A stretch of 11,570 nucleotides of DNA from Baffinella frigidus. Its lineage: Eukaryota; Cryptophyceae; Cryptomonadales; Baffinellaceae. Where the stretch lies: assembly GCA_026770585.1 (NCBI GenBank), contig MU647349.1:46765-58334 (forward strand), given 5' to 3'. Made by a program: the position numbers and the translations under genes. The notes below the pieces were generated by a model. That model made no database searches. It was given only the letters and a program-made list of their open reading frames with translations, and was not told the DNA's origin. This document shows positions 11,453 to 11,570 of the stretch, in pieces; position 1 is the stretch's first letter, and the number at the start of each line of letters is the position of its first letter.

Positions 11453-11570
11453 AAACCCCAAACCCCAAATCCCAAACCCCAAACCCCAAACCCCAGACCC
11501 CAAACCCTAACCCCCAAACCCTAACACCAAACACTAAACCATAAACCCTAAACCCTAACCCCCCAAACCC
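11453..11570. repeat. CCCCAAA/CCCTAAA array running off the window
   Basis: CCCCAAA and CCCTAAA units with variants, in the C-rich orientation, continuing to the last base. The true extent is unknown. Confidence 0.85.

Overview
The window looks like nuclear DNA of a eukaryotic microalga or other protist. It is gene-poor and full of short inverted-repeat elements with TA target duplications. It carries degenerate plant-type telomere-like tracts (CCCTAAA/TTTAGGG variants), long CT tracts, and at least one exon ending in a GT splice donor. No operons, Shine-Dalgarno sites, rRNA, tRNA or CRISPR structures are visible. The recurrent peptide read through one element family (EVPLYRGTSLIRN) reminds me of junk-like predicted proteins in cryptophyte genomes. 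That is memory only, so cryptophyte is a weak guess.

Layout. 1-650: a short exon-like sequence present twice, the second copy split by a 171-bp TA element. 650-3900: a dense field of MITE-like elements. There are four full copies of a 117-125 bp family (CAGGGGTACC ends), a 156-bp family, a 139-bp family (CCACACGG ends) and a two-hairpin family (TTAAGTGG ends), plus a long hairpin placed exactly after a candidate stop codon. 3900-5500: CTCAACTCAAC-rich DNA, telomere-like patches and a mosaic duplication around CCACACAGCGG-ended elements. 5500-6300: an inverted copy of the 156-bp family, CTCC minisatellite units and an AGTAATAG tandem repeat. 6390-6990: a nested composite element. 7050-8550: the only convincing genes, a divergent pair. 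One is a minus-strand secreted-type RING-like zinc-finger first exon ending in a GT donor next to a CT/GA tract. The other is a weaker plus-strand ORF with a signal-peptide-like start, whose stop lies inside a MITE. 8700-9310: hairpins and otherwise unassigned DNA. 9370-9870: a large telomere-like array. 9900-10810: repeat units whose equivalent TA site carries two different MITEs. 10860-11210: a second CT tract. 11300-11570: more telomere-like arrays.

The most unusual signal is a shared palindromic cassette (CCTACCGTAGG followed by GYCCTAGG). It sits inside at least six element families whose terminal repeats otherwise differ, at about 17 places between 0.68 and 8.64 kb. Several element copies also show paired, compensatory base changes in internal hairpins. 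No transposase is encoded, so every element here would be non-autonomous.
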